DNA of 64,000 bases from Arthrobacter livingstonensis (GCF_003219815.1 NZ_QJVD01000013.1:62001-126000); one strand, 5' to 3'; shown: positions 21,501 through 29,393, counted from the first letter of the stretch. Notes: generated by a model not told the origin, from the letters alone. Program-made: numbers and translations.

Positions 21501-21590
21501 GGCTTCCAGCCCGGGAACCGCTACTCGGCCGGTTCGGCCATCACGGTGGAACCTGGGCGCGGGACGCTGCTGGTCATCGACGGCGCGTGA
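18507..21590 (+). CDS. GH123 N-terminal-like / DUF6067-type glycoside hydrolase domain protein
   Basis: 1027 residues from ATG 18507 (GGAG nine bases upstream). The first ~600 residues are beta-rich, with YYFYYLPYAMVGS and long Ala/Val stretches. The C-terminal half looks like a TIM barrel: ATVVNIHHATALAPFIN, HAAGLKVKVYDTVREL, then RRTGLDGIYLDDIAYDRHAM and YLEQLPYTDRLWLGEYFDY. The paired acids in YLDDIAYD are candidate catalytic residues. The overall pattern fits DUF6067/GH123-like proteins; true GH123 enzymes are beta-N-acetylgalactosaminidases. No signal peptide is seen, so it probably acts inside the cell on imported oligosaccharide. It converges with the formylglycine-generating enzyme gene 15 nt away. 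Confidence 0.62.
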   Translation: MPTPETATPAARTIAPPARLHPELDCGTGEWDKLVYGNHRIVVMAPGSDGGPAGPRATSVILPWRRQDPDPAAVDVIVVSAATGARVRNVVAGERSAAAGRFTFEPVDGAGTYYFYYLPYAMVGSAHYPQAQYLPARPTADPAWVRDVAGSVWAAESRLSGSAHPEAMAVRYESASAWDSLAPMNFTATGAELSAVHARYAGAPFLLFAQDRRHAISMKDAMPAHWAIAGPAAVAGGNAETLCLSAQPGEDYVIQLGLYAQAELTGVCVDVTAQTGGDVVAARCINTAGIDHRGRPFNKTLVVADGAVQALFVVIPVPAAAAGSSVEAVITVSTSAGTAELPVRLDVAAEAEADIAAGGIGDPRELRRLAWLDSTLAHDDELVRPFIPVTLDEDTRTLGILGRTMALAATGLPAQLCSTFTAAVTGTDGPVRTLLRQPLAVMADLVDGPVQWDHSPLAFTVHGPARIGWTCTWTSPRTPLQVTVEAQLEADGAADCAVRLHVPDGAAAVELEDVRLVMALQADAVPYSMGLGTPGGRRIPNLDWSWDVPTRNQESIWLGDANIGVQLALRDDNYERPLNTNFYRQKPLTAPESWANPGAEVTRAGVTLKEVAGANGGDAVVLEAFSGGRTMAPGESLNYGFRLLLTPFKPINPARQLANRYFHDQGSVAEIAATGATVVNIHHATALAPFINDPLLSSDALAGYVDEAHAAGLKVKVYDTVRELTAHSPDLLPMLSLNGEIFSDGPGRGHIWLQEHAGANYVSAWHAPNVDDIAVVTAGESRLQNWYIRGLDELIRRTGLDGIYLDDIAYDRHAMKRVRKVLQRRCADPEIDIHSANQFNGKDGFASSANMYLEQLPYTDRLWLGEYFDYDNTDPAYWLVEVSGIPFGLMGEMLEGGGNPWRGLVFGMTGRAPRVDNRPLWAFWAAHGLAAAPMVGHWDPAVPVRTNHPGVLATSWITPTGVVVALASWAPEPVAVTLEFADGFESLAVSTIAAPAIDGFQPGNRYSAGSAITVEPGRGTLLVIDGA

Positions 21591-21605
21591 GCGTGGCCGG
21601 CCCCG

Positions 21606-22610
21606 TTAACCTCCCGCGGCAACCGTCCGGAAGCCGCAGTTGCCGCTGGCGGATTCGGGCGAGTTGGAGCTGCGGGCGGCCAACCGGTAGCGGTTGCAGT
21701 AGGAATCGTGGCACAGGTAGGAGCCGCCGCGCATTACCCGGCCGCGGCCGATGGTCGGCCCGGCCGGATCCGTCTGGATGCCCTGGGCCAGGGCGGTTTT
21801 GTAGTACTTGGGCAGGAACCAGTCGGCGCACCACTCCCAGACGTTTCCGCTGGTCTGGAACAGCCCGTAACCGTTCGGCTCAAAGCTGCGCACTGGCGCG
21901 GTGGTGAGGTAGCCGTCGTCGCCCGTGTTTTCCGTGGGGAAGGTGCCCTGCCAGATGTTGCACCTGTGGAGGGTGCCGCCGTCGTCCGAGGTGCCGTGCA
22001 GCTCATTGCCCCACGGGAAGCGGGCCTGCGCCAGGCCCCCACGCGCGGCGTACTCCCACTGGGCCTCGGTGGGCAGCGCGCGGTCGGCCCAGGCGCAATA
22101 GGCCAGCGCATCCGTGTGTGAGACCTGGACCACGGGGTGGTCGGGGATGTCCCGCCAATCCGAGTTCCGCCCGGCGGGGTGCGCCCAGTCGGCGCCGCGG
22201 ACGTTCAGCCACCAGGGCGTCCCGGCGGCAGTGCCCAGGATGTCAGCCGGGTCGGCAGCGACGGCCAGGTGAAAAACCGCGGAGGTGCCGTAAAGCTCCG
22301 ACTCCGTCCGGTACCCCGCCGCGGCGGTGAAGGCAGCGAATTGCGTGTTGGTCACCGCTGTGGCGTCGATCGAGAAGGCTGCGAGCTGCACCTGGTGTAC
22401 GGGCGTCTCGCCGTCGGCAAGGTAGCCCTCGTCGAAGGGGTCGCCCATGGCAAAGGTGCCGGCCGGGACCGCGACGTCGTCGTGAACGCCCGCGTGGGCA
22501 GTGGCGTCGGCACGAGGCCGGACCGCCAACGTGAACGACGCCGGTGTGTCCGGCCCGTGCCGTCCATGGTCCGCTTCCGACCTCCCGGCGGGGCTGCAGC
22601 ACGATGGCAC
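21606..22610 (-). CDS. Formylglycine-generating enzyme (sulfatase-modifying factor)
   Basis: 334 residues. FGE oxidises a cysteine in the CxPxR motif of sulfatases to C-alpha-formylglycine, which they need for activity. Seen: VPAGTFAMGDPFDEGYLADG at the N-terminus, then NTQFAAFTAAAGY, LPTEAQWEYAARGG, NVWEWCADWF and RVMRGGSYLCHDSYCNRYR. Cys300 and Cys305 reproduce the five-residue spacing of the copper-binding active-site pair of aerobic FGE, so this is not merely an EgtB/PvdO relative. I chose GTG 22610 because AAGGAG sits five bases upstream; the frame is open further to 22835 without family-like sequence. No sulfatase is seen in the window. Confidence 0.88.
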   Translation of the reverse strand: MPSCCSPAGRSEADHGRHGPDTPASFTLAVRPRADATAHAGVHDDVAVPAGTFAMGDPFDEGYLADGETPVHQVQLAAFSIDATAVTNTQFAAFTAAAGYRTESELYGTSAVFHLAVAADPADILGTAAGTPWWLNVRGADWAHPAGRNSDWRDIPDHPVVQVSHTDALAYCAWADRALPTEAQWEYAARGGLAQARFPWGNELHGTSDDGGTLHRCNIWQGTFPTENTGDDGYLTTAPVRSFEPNGYGLFQTSGNVWEWCADWFLPKYYKTALAQGIQTDPAGPTIGRGRVMRGGSYLCHDSYCNRYRLAARSSNSPESASGNCGFRTVAAGG

Positions 22611-22813
22611 TTTTTCTCCTTGGCTGGCGGTCCCCGCTGCTGTGGACGCGCAGAGGGGCGAATGACGCAAAAGATTCTTTTCCAGTCTCCAGTGTGCCCC
22701 ATCGGACCCCGGTGCAGCGCGCAGCCCCCGGGAATTCACGGGTTGCGGCGAATCCGGGGTACTGAGCGCTGATGATTGCTTGTGATGCATATTAAAGAAT
22801 TTGCACCAACATG

Positions 22814-22842
22814 TTGCATTGGTGACTCCAGTCACTTATCTT
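22814..22842 (+). promoter_or_regulatory. Candidate promoter of the sugar ABC operon
   Basis: TTGCAT (22814-22819) and TATCTT (22837-22842) are separated by 17 nt. A 14-bp operator-like palindrome begins two bases after the -10, as expected for repression by the LacI regulator encoded downstream. The spacer holds GTGACTCCAGTCAC, itself an inverted repeat, and ACCAA/TTGGT arms surround the -35. The 321-nt gap between the divergent FGE and permease genes contains no gene. Confidence 0.6.
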
Positions 22843-22843
22843 T

Positions 22844-22857
22844 GTTAAACGGTTAAC
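22844..22857. promoter_or_regulatory. LacI-family operator-like palindrome
   Basis: GTTAAACGGTTAAC pairs with its reverse complement at 12 of 14 positions and has the central CG typical of LacI-family operators. It lies just downstream of the candidate -10 and ~75 nt before the permease start. The LacI protein at 26855-27853 is the obvious candidate ligand. Confidence 0.6.
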
Positions 22858-22931
22858 CACTGAGGCGGTGCCATTGACCATCAGATGGTCCACAGGCCGG
22901 AGTCAACCGTTCTACAGAGTCAGGAGTATCG

Positions 22932-23987
22932 ATGAGCCAGATGCAACAGGAGTCGGCGCGGAAGCAGGCTGTTGCCGACGACCGTCCCGGCGCGGGCCCG
23001 GAAGTCCATGGGCCGCGGCGGGCGAAGTCGTCCAAAACGGCCCCAACCCACGACGGCATCCCGGTGCGCACAATCTCCTGGAAGACGCGCCTGCGCAGGG
23101 ACCGGCAGATGATCCTGATGATGGTCCCGGGAGTGTTGTTCCTGGCCCTGTTCTTTTACCTCCCCATCCTTGGCAACGTCATCGCGTTCCAGGACTACCA
23201 GCCGTTCCTGGGCATCACCGGCAGCGACTGGGTGGGCCTGCAAAACTTCGTGGACCTGTACTTCAACCCTGACTTCTGGGTGGCCCTGCGCAACACGATC
23301 GTCCTTGCGGTGTGGCAGCTGGTGCTGTTCTTCCCCGTTCCGCTTGGCCTGGCGCTGATTGTGGACTCCCTGATCAGCACCAAGATCCGGCGCTGGTTCC
23401 AGTCGCTGGTGTACCTGCCCCACTTCCTGTCCTGGGTCCTGGTCATCGCCTTGTTCCAGCAGGTCCTTGGCGGCGCCGGCCTGGTCAACAACACCCTGCG
23501 CGACATGGGCCTGGACACCATCCCGTTCATGACCAACCCGGACACGTTCCCGCTGCTGGCCACCATCCAGCTTGTCTGGAAGGACGCCGGTTGGGCCATG
23601 ATCATCTTCCTGGCATCGCTGGCCGCCATTGACGGTTCGCTGTATGAGGCCGCCGCGGCCGACGGCGCCGGACGCTGGCGCCGCATGTGGCACATCACCC
23701 TCCCGGGTCTGCGCTCCATCATCGTCCTGCTGCTGATCCTGCGCATCGGCGACATCCTCAGCGTCGGCTTTGAGCAGTTCCTTCTCCAGCACGACGCCGT
23801 TGGTGCGGGCGCCGCGGAGGTCCTGGACACCTTTACCTACTTTGCCGGCGTCGTCGGCGGCGGCTGGAGCATTGGCGCCGCGGCGGGTCTTGCCAAGGGC
23901 GTCGTGGGTGCCCTGCTGATCTACGCGGCCAACAAGGTGGCCCACAAGATGGGCGAACCCGGAATCTTTCAGAAGAAGGTCGGCTAG
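22932..23987 (+). CDS. Carbohydrate ABC transporter permease (LplB-like)
   Basis: 351 residues with a ~55-residue cytoplasmic N-terminus and about six membrane helices, the first being ILMMVPGVLFLALFFYLPIL. The EAA loop that contacts the ATPase is seen as EAAAADGAGRWRRMWHITLP. The sequence VIAFQDYQPFLGI after the first helix is typical of the oligosaccharide permeases of the LplB/UgpA type. It pairs with the second permease to import a sugar. No ATPase gene is in this operon; a shared MsiK-like ATPase elsewhere is the usual actinobacterial solution. AGGAG precedes ATG 22932. Confidence 0.92.
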   Translation: MSQMQQESARKQAVADDRPGAGPEVHGPRRAKSSKTAPTHDGIPVRTISWKTRLRRDRQMILMMVPGVLFLALFFYLPILGNVIAFQDYQPFLGITGSDWVGLQNFVDLYFNPDFWVALRNTIVLAVWQLVLFFPVPLGLALIVDSLISTKIRRWFQSLVYLPHFLSWVLVIALFQQVLGGAGLVNNTLRDMGLDTIPFMTNPDTFPLLATIQLVWKDAGWAMIIFLASLAAIDGSLYEAAAADGAGRWRRMWHITLPGLRSIIVLLLILRIGDILSVGFEQFLLQHDAVGAGAAEVLDTFTYFAGVVGGGWSIGAAAGLAKGVVGALLIYAANKVAHKMGEPGIFQKKVG

Positions 23988-24027
23988 CCCGGGCCCCGGC
24001 CAGGACTAGCCGAATGAGGAGACAACC

Positions 24028-24966
24028 ATGACTACAACACTTCATGAGCGGCGCGCAGTCAAGCGCCGGAGCAAGGGATTAACCTTCAACCCGGGCCGGC
24101 CCGTCTGGAAGGAACCGGCCTCCCCGTTCTACAACGCAGTCAAGGGCGTGATCATCGGCGGCATCAGCCTGTCCATCCTGATCCCGATCCTGCTGGTCGT
24201 GGCCACCTCGCTGGCCGACGACAAGCAGCTCATCGCCGCCGGCGGATATGTGCTGTGGCCCACCCACCCGACCTTTGCCGCCTACCATGAGATCTTCAGC
24301 AGCGACTTCATGTTCCGGGCGCTCGGCGTGAGCGCCTTCATCACGGCCGTGGGCACGGCGCTGGCGCTGTTCATCACCATCACCTTGGCCTATGCCACGT
24401 CCCGACCCGTCATGTTTGGCCGCCCCGTGCTGCTGCTGGTTTTGTTTACGCTGTTGTTTGCACCGGGCCTGATCCCCATGTTTCTGATGGTCAAGCAGCT
24501 GGGACTGCTGAACACGGTGTGGTCGCTGATCCTGCCGGGCACGTTTGCCGCGTTCAACTTTGTGGTGATGCGTTCCTTCTTCATGAACATCCCCACCGAG
24601 CTCATCGAGGCCGCCCGGATCGACGGCGCCAGTGACTTCATGATTCTGCGCAGGATCGTCCTGCCGCTGTCCAAGGCCGTGGTCGCCGTCGTCGGACTGT
24701 TCTATGCCGTTGGCTTTTGGAACGCGTTCTTCAACGCCATGCTCTACATCAACGACCAAACCCTGTACCCGGTGCAGCTGGTGCTGCGCAACTTTGTGGT
24801 CCAGGGCGGCTCCATGGCCGATGCCATCGGGGTGACCTCGGCGCCGCCGCCGCAGTCGCTGCAGATGGCGATTGTTGTCATCGCGCTGCTGCCCATTCTC
24901 ATCGTGTACCCGTTCCTCCAAAAGCACTTCAACAAGGGCGTCATCACCGGCGCCATCAAGGGCTGA
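24028..24966 (+). CDS. Carbohydrate ABC transporter permease (YtcP/UgpE-like)
   Basis: 312 residues with about six membrane helices, starting after a basic N-terminus (HERRAVKRRSKG). The EAA loop reads EAARIDGASDFMILRRIVLP. The C-terminus VYPFLQKHFNKGVITGAIKG is the conserved ending of this permease class (CUT1 family). It follows the first permease by 40 nt with GAGGAG as ribosome binding site and would form the heterodimeric channel. Confidence 0.93.
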   Translation: MTTTLHERRAVKRRSKGLTFNPGRPVWKEPASPFYNAVKGVIIGGISLSILIPILLVVATSLADDKQLIAAGGYVLWPTHPTFAAYHEIFSSDFMFRALGVSAFITAVGTALALFITITLAYATSRPVMFGRPVLLLVLFTLLFAPGLIPMFLMVKQLGLLNTVWSLILPGTFAAFNFVVMRSFFMNIPTELIEAARIDGASDFMILRRIVLPLSKAVVAVVGLFYAVGFWNAFFNAMLYINDQTLYPVQLVLRNFVVQGGSMADAIGVTSAPPPQSLQMAIVVIALLPILIVYPFLQKHFNKGVITGAIKG

Positions 24967-25036
24967 GAAGCACCAGCCCGCACGGGCAGGCAAACACAAG
25001 CAAGCACAACAAAAGCATGAAAGAAAGAGGTTTAGC

Positions 25037-26716
25037 ATGAAACGGTCCATCAATGGTGTTGGAGTATCACGGCGCAACTTCCTGGGGCTCGCCGGCATTT
25101 CCGTTGCCGCGGTTGCCTTGACCGGCACCTTGTCCAGTTGCAGCGGCGGCGCCAAGGACGGCGGGGCCGCAGCCTCCAAGGCTGTCATGCTCCCCACCTA
25201 CAAGGAATTCACGGCAGTCACGCCGGATCTTCCCGGTAATGCACAGGGGTTGGAAGCCGGCTTCCTAAGGATGCCCAAGACGATTGCCTCCACCAAGGGC
25301 AAGCCGTTGACCGGTCCGGTCAGCGTCCTGTCCGAGACGTTCGAGGTCATGGCCCCGGCCATGCCCGACAACCCCTTCTGGCAGCGCCTGAACACCGCGC
25401 TCGGCGGCGAATTCAACATGCAGATCACCGAGGACGTCGGAGACGGCTACCCGGCCAAGTTCGCCACCATCCTGGCCAGCGACACGCTCCCGGACCTCAT
25501 GTGGATCCCGCCGAACCAGGGCATCCCGAACGTCGGGCCCATGCTCGAAGCCAAGTTCGCGGACCTGACGCCCTACCTCTCCGGTGACGCCGTCCTGAAG
25601 TACCCCAACCTGGCCGCACTGAAGCCCGACTCCTGGCGCACCGCCGTCGTCAACGGCAAGATCTGGGGAGCCCCGATCCCCAGCACCCCGTTCGGACAGG
25701 TCATGGTCGGCAGCAAGGAAACCTGGTCCAAGGTGGACGGACTGAAGGCCAAGGACGCCAATGAGTTCCTTGACAAGGTCAAGGAGCTGAGCAACCCGGG
25801 CAAGAAGCTGTATGCCCTCGAGCCCGCCTACATCAACATCCTCCACATGATCACCGAATGGCTCGGTGCCCCGAACGGCTGGGCCGTAAACGCGGACCGC
25901 TCCCTGACCCACCTTTATGAGACCGACGCCTACATGGCCGGCATGGAATATGCGGCCAAACTGTTTGCCGCGGGCGCCTTCTACCCGGACGTCAACGTCA
26001 CCAACACCAAGGCCAAGATCGTCAACGGTTCCCTCGGCGCCGTTGTCACCTCCGGCCCCCGCGACCTTGGCGGCTTCCGCGACCTGGATCCAACCATCGA
26101 CATGGAAATCCTGGTGCCCTTCAGCTTCGACGGCAAGATCAAGCCCACCTACGACATGGGGTACGGCACCGTGGGCTTCACGGCGTTCAAGAAGGCCGAC
26201 GATAAGCGCATCAAGGAACAGCTGGCCCTGATCGACTGGCTGTCGGCACCGTTTGGCACCGACGAGTACCTGCTGAAGAACTACGGTACAGAAGGCAAGG
26301 ACTTTGACTTTGACAAGGACGGCAACCCGATCCTGAACGAGGACGGCCTGAAGAACCTGCCCGGCGTGGTCAGCGCCCTGAACATCATGTCCGCACCCGA
26401 GCGCGTCAACTTCAACCCGGGCGCTCCGGACATCACCAAGTACGTCTACGCAACCGAGAAGCAGCTGCTCGAGTTCGCCGCGCGCAACCCCACCAACGGT
26501 TCCTACTCGGACACCAACGCCAAGGTTGGACCAAAAATCACCAAGATCGTCCGCGACAAGACCATCGACATCATCACGGGCCGGGCCAAGATCTCCGATT
26601 TCGCCGACGTCCTCAAGCGCTGGAAGTCCGAAGGCGGCGACAAGATCCGCGCGGAGTACCAGGCGGACCTGAACCCGGAAGCACCGGTGTTCAAACTGCA
26701 GCCCGTTTCAAAGTAG
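25037..26716 (+). CDS. Extracellular sugar-binding lipoprotein of the ABC importer
   Basis: 559 residues. The N-terminus has a twin-arginine motif (SRRNFLGLAG) followed by a hydrophobic stretch and a lipobox LSSC (Cys35), so it is probably exported folded by Tat and lipid-anchored. The mature part is a long CUT1-type binding protein (LplA-like): DVGDGYPAKFATILASDTLP, WRTAVVNGKIWGAPI and TYDMGYGTVGFTAFKK. It presents the sugar to the two permeases. The length is in the upper range, as usual for complex oligosaccharide binders. The ligand is not readable from sequence. It lies 70 nt after the second permease and before a strong hairpin. Confidence 0.92.
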   Translation: MKRSINGVGVSRRNFLGLAGISVAAVALTGTLSSCSGGAKDGGAAASKAVMLPTYKEFTAVTPDLPGNAQGLEAGFLRMPKTIASTKGKPLTGPVSVLSETFEVMAPAMPDNPFWQRLNTALGGEFNMQITEDVGDGYPAKFATILASDTLPDLMWIPPNQGIPNVGPMLEAKFADLTPYLSGDAVLKYPNLAALKPDSWRTAVVNGKIWGAPIPSTPFGQVMVGSKETWSKVDGLKAKDANEFLDKVKELSNPGKKLYALEPAYINILHMITEWLGAPNGWAVNADRSLTHLYETDAYMAGMEYAAKLFAAGAFYPDVNVTNTKAKIVNGSLGAVVTSGPRDLGGFRDLDPTIDMEILVPFSFDGKIKPTYDMGYGTVGFTAFKKADDKRIKEQLALIDWLSAPFGTDEYLLKNYGTEGKDFDFDKDGNPILNEDGLKNLPGVVSALNIMSAPERVNFNPGAPDITKYVYATEKQLLEFAARNPTNGSYSDTNAKVGPKITKIVRDKTIDIITGRAKISDFADVLKRWKSEGGDKIRAEYQADLNPEAPVFKLQPVSK

Positions 26717-26732
26717 GCAGCAATGGTGTGAT

Positions 26733-26769
26733 GGGTTGCCGACACGCCGACCGGGTGTGTCGGCAACCC
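26733..26769. terminator. Hairpin between the binding protein and LacI genes
   Basis: GGGTTGCCGACAC and GTGTCGGCAACCC form a 13-bp perfect stem, closed by a further CGCC/GGGT region. It starts 16 nt after the stop. There is no T-run. It may attenuate read-through so that LacI is made at a lower level than the transporter, or protect the upstream mRNA. Confidence 0.6.
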
Positions 26770-26854
26770 GGGCATTCACGCCGGAATCTGACATAGCTTG
26801 GACAAAACAGGAGGAGCCGGAGCAAATGGCACCAGGAACCGAGGGAAGTGCGGC

Positions 26855-27853
26855 ATGATCCGGCCTACCATCAAGACAGTGGCGGCGGAGGCGGGGGTCT
26901 CCACGGCAACCGTCTCCTACGTCCTGGCCGGGCGCACGAAGGGCCAGGGATCGGGGATTTCCGAGGCCACGGCCACGCGTGTGCACGCAGCCGCAAACGC
27001 CCTGGGCTACCGTCCCAACCAGGCAGCGCGGACCATCCGCACTGGCAAGTCGAATCTGATGATGCTCTCACTGACCATGCTGTCAGACCCGTGGTCGCTG
27101 TCCGTGAGCAAGGCCGTCGGGGCCGCCGTCGCCAGCGCCGGCATCACCCCGATGATCCTTGCCGACACGGACTGGCGAACGGCCATCAAGCGCCAGGGGG
27201 CCGACGTCATCTTCATTGACGCCGCCGACCGCGAAGGCGACGCCGAGCTCCTGACCGAACTGGCCCGCAGCAACCATCTGGTGGTCTTCAGTGAAACGCT
27301 GGAGCCCAACGGCTTCGACGTGATCCGTTCCGTGGCGGGGACAACAATGGCGCAGGCCATGGACCACCTGACGGCCACGCATTCAAAGGTGGCCTGCGTG
27401 GCCCCGGGCAACAGCCTGAGGTCCTCGACCACGATCCGGTACGGCGCCTATCTGGACGGGCTCAAGCGGGCGGGCATCGATTTCCGTCCCGACTACGTGG
27501 CGGCGTTTGAAGGTGACGAACTCAGTGCCTACCAGGCAGCTGTGGCCCTGCTGCAACAGCCAGACCCGCCCACGGCCATCTTCGCCACGTCCGACTACGC
27601 CGCCATTGCCGCTGTCCATGCCGCGCAAGGGCTTCGGCTGGCGGTGCCCGAGGATGTGGCCGTCATCGGCATCGGCAACACCCTGCAGGGCGAGATGATG
27701 GCGCCGTCGCTGAGCAGCGTGGGCCCCTCCGACTTCTTTACCCGGTTGGCCGACTTCCTGGTGGACCGTGCCAACGACCATGGGAAGCCTCACCGGGAAC
27801 TGGAATTCCCCTGGCGGTTGTTCTTGCGCGATTCCGCGCCAGCCGTCAGTTGA
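26855..27853 (+). CDS. LacI-family transcriptional regulator
   Basis: 332 residues. The N-terminal HTH reads TIKTVAAEAGVSTATVSYVLAGR, followed by the hinge NALGYRPNQAARTIRTGKS. The rest is a periplasmic-binding-protein-like effector domain (LSLTMLSDPWSLSVSKAVG, then PTAIFATSDYAAIAAVHAAQ and VAVIGIGN). It probably represses the ABC operon through the palindrome at 22844-22857 and is released by a sugar or sugar phosphate. ATG 26855 was chosen because the HTH begins directly after it; GAGGGA is upstream. The frame is open to 26798. Confidence 0.92.
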   Translation: MIRPTIKTVAAEAGVSTATVSYVLAGRTKGQGSGISEATATRVHAAANALGYRPNQAARTIRTGKSNLMMLSLTMLSDPWSLSVSKAVGAAVASAGITPMILADTDWRTAIKRQGADVIFIDAADREGDAELLTELARSNHLVVFSETLEPNGFDVIRSVAGTTMAQAMDHLTATHSKVACVAPGNSLRSSTTIRYGAYLDGLKRAGIDFRPDYVAAFEGDELSAYQAAVALLQQPDPPTAIFATSDYAAIAAVHAAQGLRLAVPEDVAVIGIGNTLQGEMMAPSLSSVGPSDFFTRLADFLVDRANDHGKPHRELEFPWRLFLRDSAPAVS

Positions 27854-27888
27854 CATTGATGATTCAAGAACAAGAAAGAAGAGACGTT

Positions 27889-29106
27889 GTGACTGATTTG
27901 GTAGAGGCTGTCCCGGACCGGGAACGTTCCACGCGGGACTTGCGCGTCGGGATTGTCGGGTTCGGTCTGCGGGCCTCCCTGTGGAGGCACGTGCACAAGC
28001 CCGGGCAGGGCTCGGAGGTTGTCATGGTGTGTGACACCTCGGAGCGTGGCCGGGCCGATGCCGCGGCGAGAATTCCGACGGCAGCCGTCACCGGCGATCT
28101 GGACGAGCTGCTGGGTTCCGGGCTGGACGCCGTGCTGGTGCTGACCCCGGACAACCGCCATGCCGAGGTGGCCGTCCAGACGCTCAGGGCCGGCATTCCC
28201 ACCTTCTGTGAGAAGCCCCTGGATGTGACGCTTGACGCCGCGGATGCCATCCTGGCGACGGCGTTCGAGACCGGGACCCGCCTGTATGTGGGGCACAACA
28301 TGCGCCACATGCCGGTGGTGGTGCAGATGCGCGAGCTGATCCAGGCCGGCACCATCGGCGAGGTCAAGGCCGTCTGGTGCCGCCACTTCGTCGGCAACGG
28401 CGGGGACTATTACTTCAAGGACTGGCATGCCGAGCGAGCCAACACCACCAGCCTGCTGCTGCAAAAGGGCGCCCATGACATTGACGTGATCCACTGGCTG
28501 GCCAGTGGCTACACCAAGCGGGTCTCCGCCATTGGTGACCTTGCCGTCTACGGCGATATCACCAGCCGCCGGGACAACTCGGACCGGCGCATGGGCGACT
28601 GGTTCTCCCTGGAGAACTGGCCGCCGACGGAGCAGACTGACCTGAACCCCGTGATCGACGTCGAGGACATCTCCATGATGCAGATGGTGCTCGACAACGG
28701 GGCCCTGGCATCCTACCTGCAGTGCCATTTCACGCCCGACTACTGGCGCAACTACACCGTTATCGGCACCAGGGGCCGGATTGAAAACTTTGGTGACAAC
28801 CCGGGGGACAAGATCCATGTGTGGACCAGCCGTTCGCAGGACGGCTTTGTGGAGCCGGACCAAAAAGTGGAGATCCGCGACGGCGACGGTGGCCACGGCG
28901 GCGCCGACCCGCTGCTGATTGCCGAATTCCTGCGCTTTGCCCGTGAGGGCGGCGCCACGGCGACCTCCCCGGTAGCGGCCCGCGCGTCCGTGGCGGCAGG
29001 CGTCCTGGCCGCACAGTCGCTGCGCACCGGCGGCGGCGCACTTGAAATCCCGGCCCTCCCGGCAGAACTCGTGGAGTACTTCGACAACGGCCAGCCGGCG
29101 CGCTAA
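27889..29106 (+). CDS. Gfo/Idh/MocA-family NAD(P)-dependent oxidoreductase
   Basis: 405 residues from GTG 27889, with AAGAAGAG five bases upstream (ATG 27859 is an alternative without a site). The Rossmann start is LRVGIVGFGLRASLWRHV. The family motif for nucleotide and substrate binding is seen as PTFCEKPLDVTLDAAD, with the conserved EKP lysine. The C-terminal domain includes GHNMRHMPVVVQMREL and QKGAHDIDVIHWLASG, a GxxxHDID motif near the active site. Such enzymes oxidise or reduce sugars and inositols; in glycan clusters some act as glycosidases by a redox mechanism. Its place behind the importer supports a role in processing the imported sugar. Confidence 0.9.
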   Translation: MTDLVEAVPDRERSTRDLRVGIVGFGLRASLWRHVHKPGQGSEVVMVCDTSERGRADAAARIPTAAVTGDLDELLGSGLDAVLVLTPDNRHAEVAVQTLRAGIPTFCEKPLDVTLDAADAILATAFETGTRLYVGHNMRHMPVVVQMRELIQAGTIGEVKAVWCRHFVGNGGDYYFKDWHAERANTTSLLLQKGAHDIDVIHWLASGYTKRVSAIGDLAVYGDITSRRDNSDRRMGDWFSLENWPPTEQTDLNPVIDVEDISMMQMVLDNGALASYLQCHFTPDYWRNYTVIGTRGRIENFGDNPGDKIHVWTSRSQDGFVEPDQKVEIRDGDGGHGGADPLLIAEFLRFAREGGATATSPVAARASVAAGVLAAQSLRTGGGALEIPALPAELVEYFDNGQPAR

Positions 29107-29146
29107 CCGACGCTGCCTCACATCCGGGGCACTTTCACCCGACGCT
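29107..29146 (+). repeat. 40-bp CCGACGCTGCCTCA repeat, copy 1
   Basis: Begins CCGACGCTGCCTCA and ends CACCCGACGCT. It starts at the first base after the stop of the oxidoreductase. 35 of 40 positions match the copy at 34335-34374, which lies two bases after the kbl stop. Each unit carries CCGACGCT at both ends. Confidence 0.75.
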
Positions 29147-29226
29147 CCCTCGGGTAATTTTAGGTCTGCCCGGGTGCGGCAGCAGAAGGCACGGGGATTT
29201 GGTCCATTTCTGGGGCCACGCTTAAA

Positions 29227-29280
29227 GTACGACGGCGGGAGGTCACCCCATGCGGGGAAGACGGGCTCCCGCCGTCGTAC
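29227..29280. terminator. Perfect 15-bp palindrome between convergent genes
   Basis: GTACGACGGCGGGAG (29227-29241) and CTCCCGCCGTCGTAC (29266-29280) are exact complements around a 24-nt loop. It lies between the convergent oxidoreductase and aminopeptidase genes, so it is likely a bidirectional terminator or mRNA 3' end. Two 21-bp direct repeats (CCAAAGGTGAYGGAGSGTTGG at 29304 and 29336) follow. Confidence 0.65.
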
Positions 29281-29303
29281 CTTTGCAATGGCGCGATTAG
29301 ACA

Positions 29304-29356
29304 CCAAAGGTGACGGAGGGTTGGTCAGTAACCAACCAAAGGTGATGGAGCGTTGG
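29304..29356. repeat. Short direct repeat, 32-bp period
   Basis: Two copies of CCAAAGGTGA(C/T)GGAG(G/C)GTTGG begin at 29304 and 29336. The junction GGTTGGTCAGTAACCAACC is also a small inverted repeat. It is intergenic and its function is unknown. Confidence 0.6.
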
Positions 29357-29393
29357 GCGGATGCGAGCCGGCGCCGCTGTCGGCCAGGGCCGT

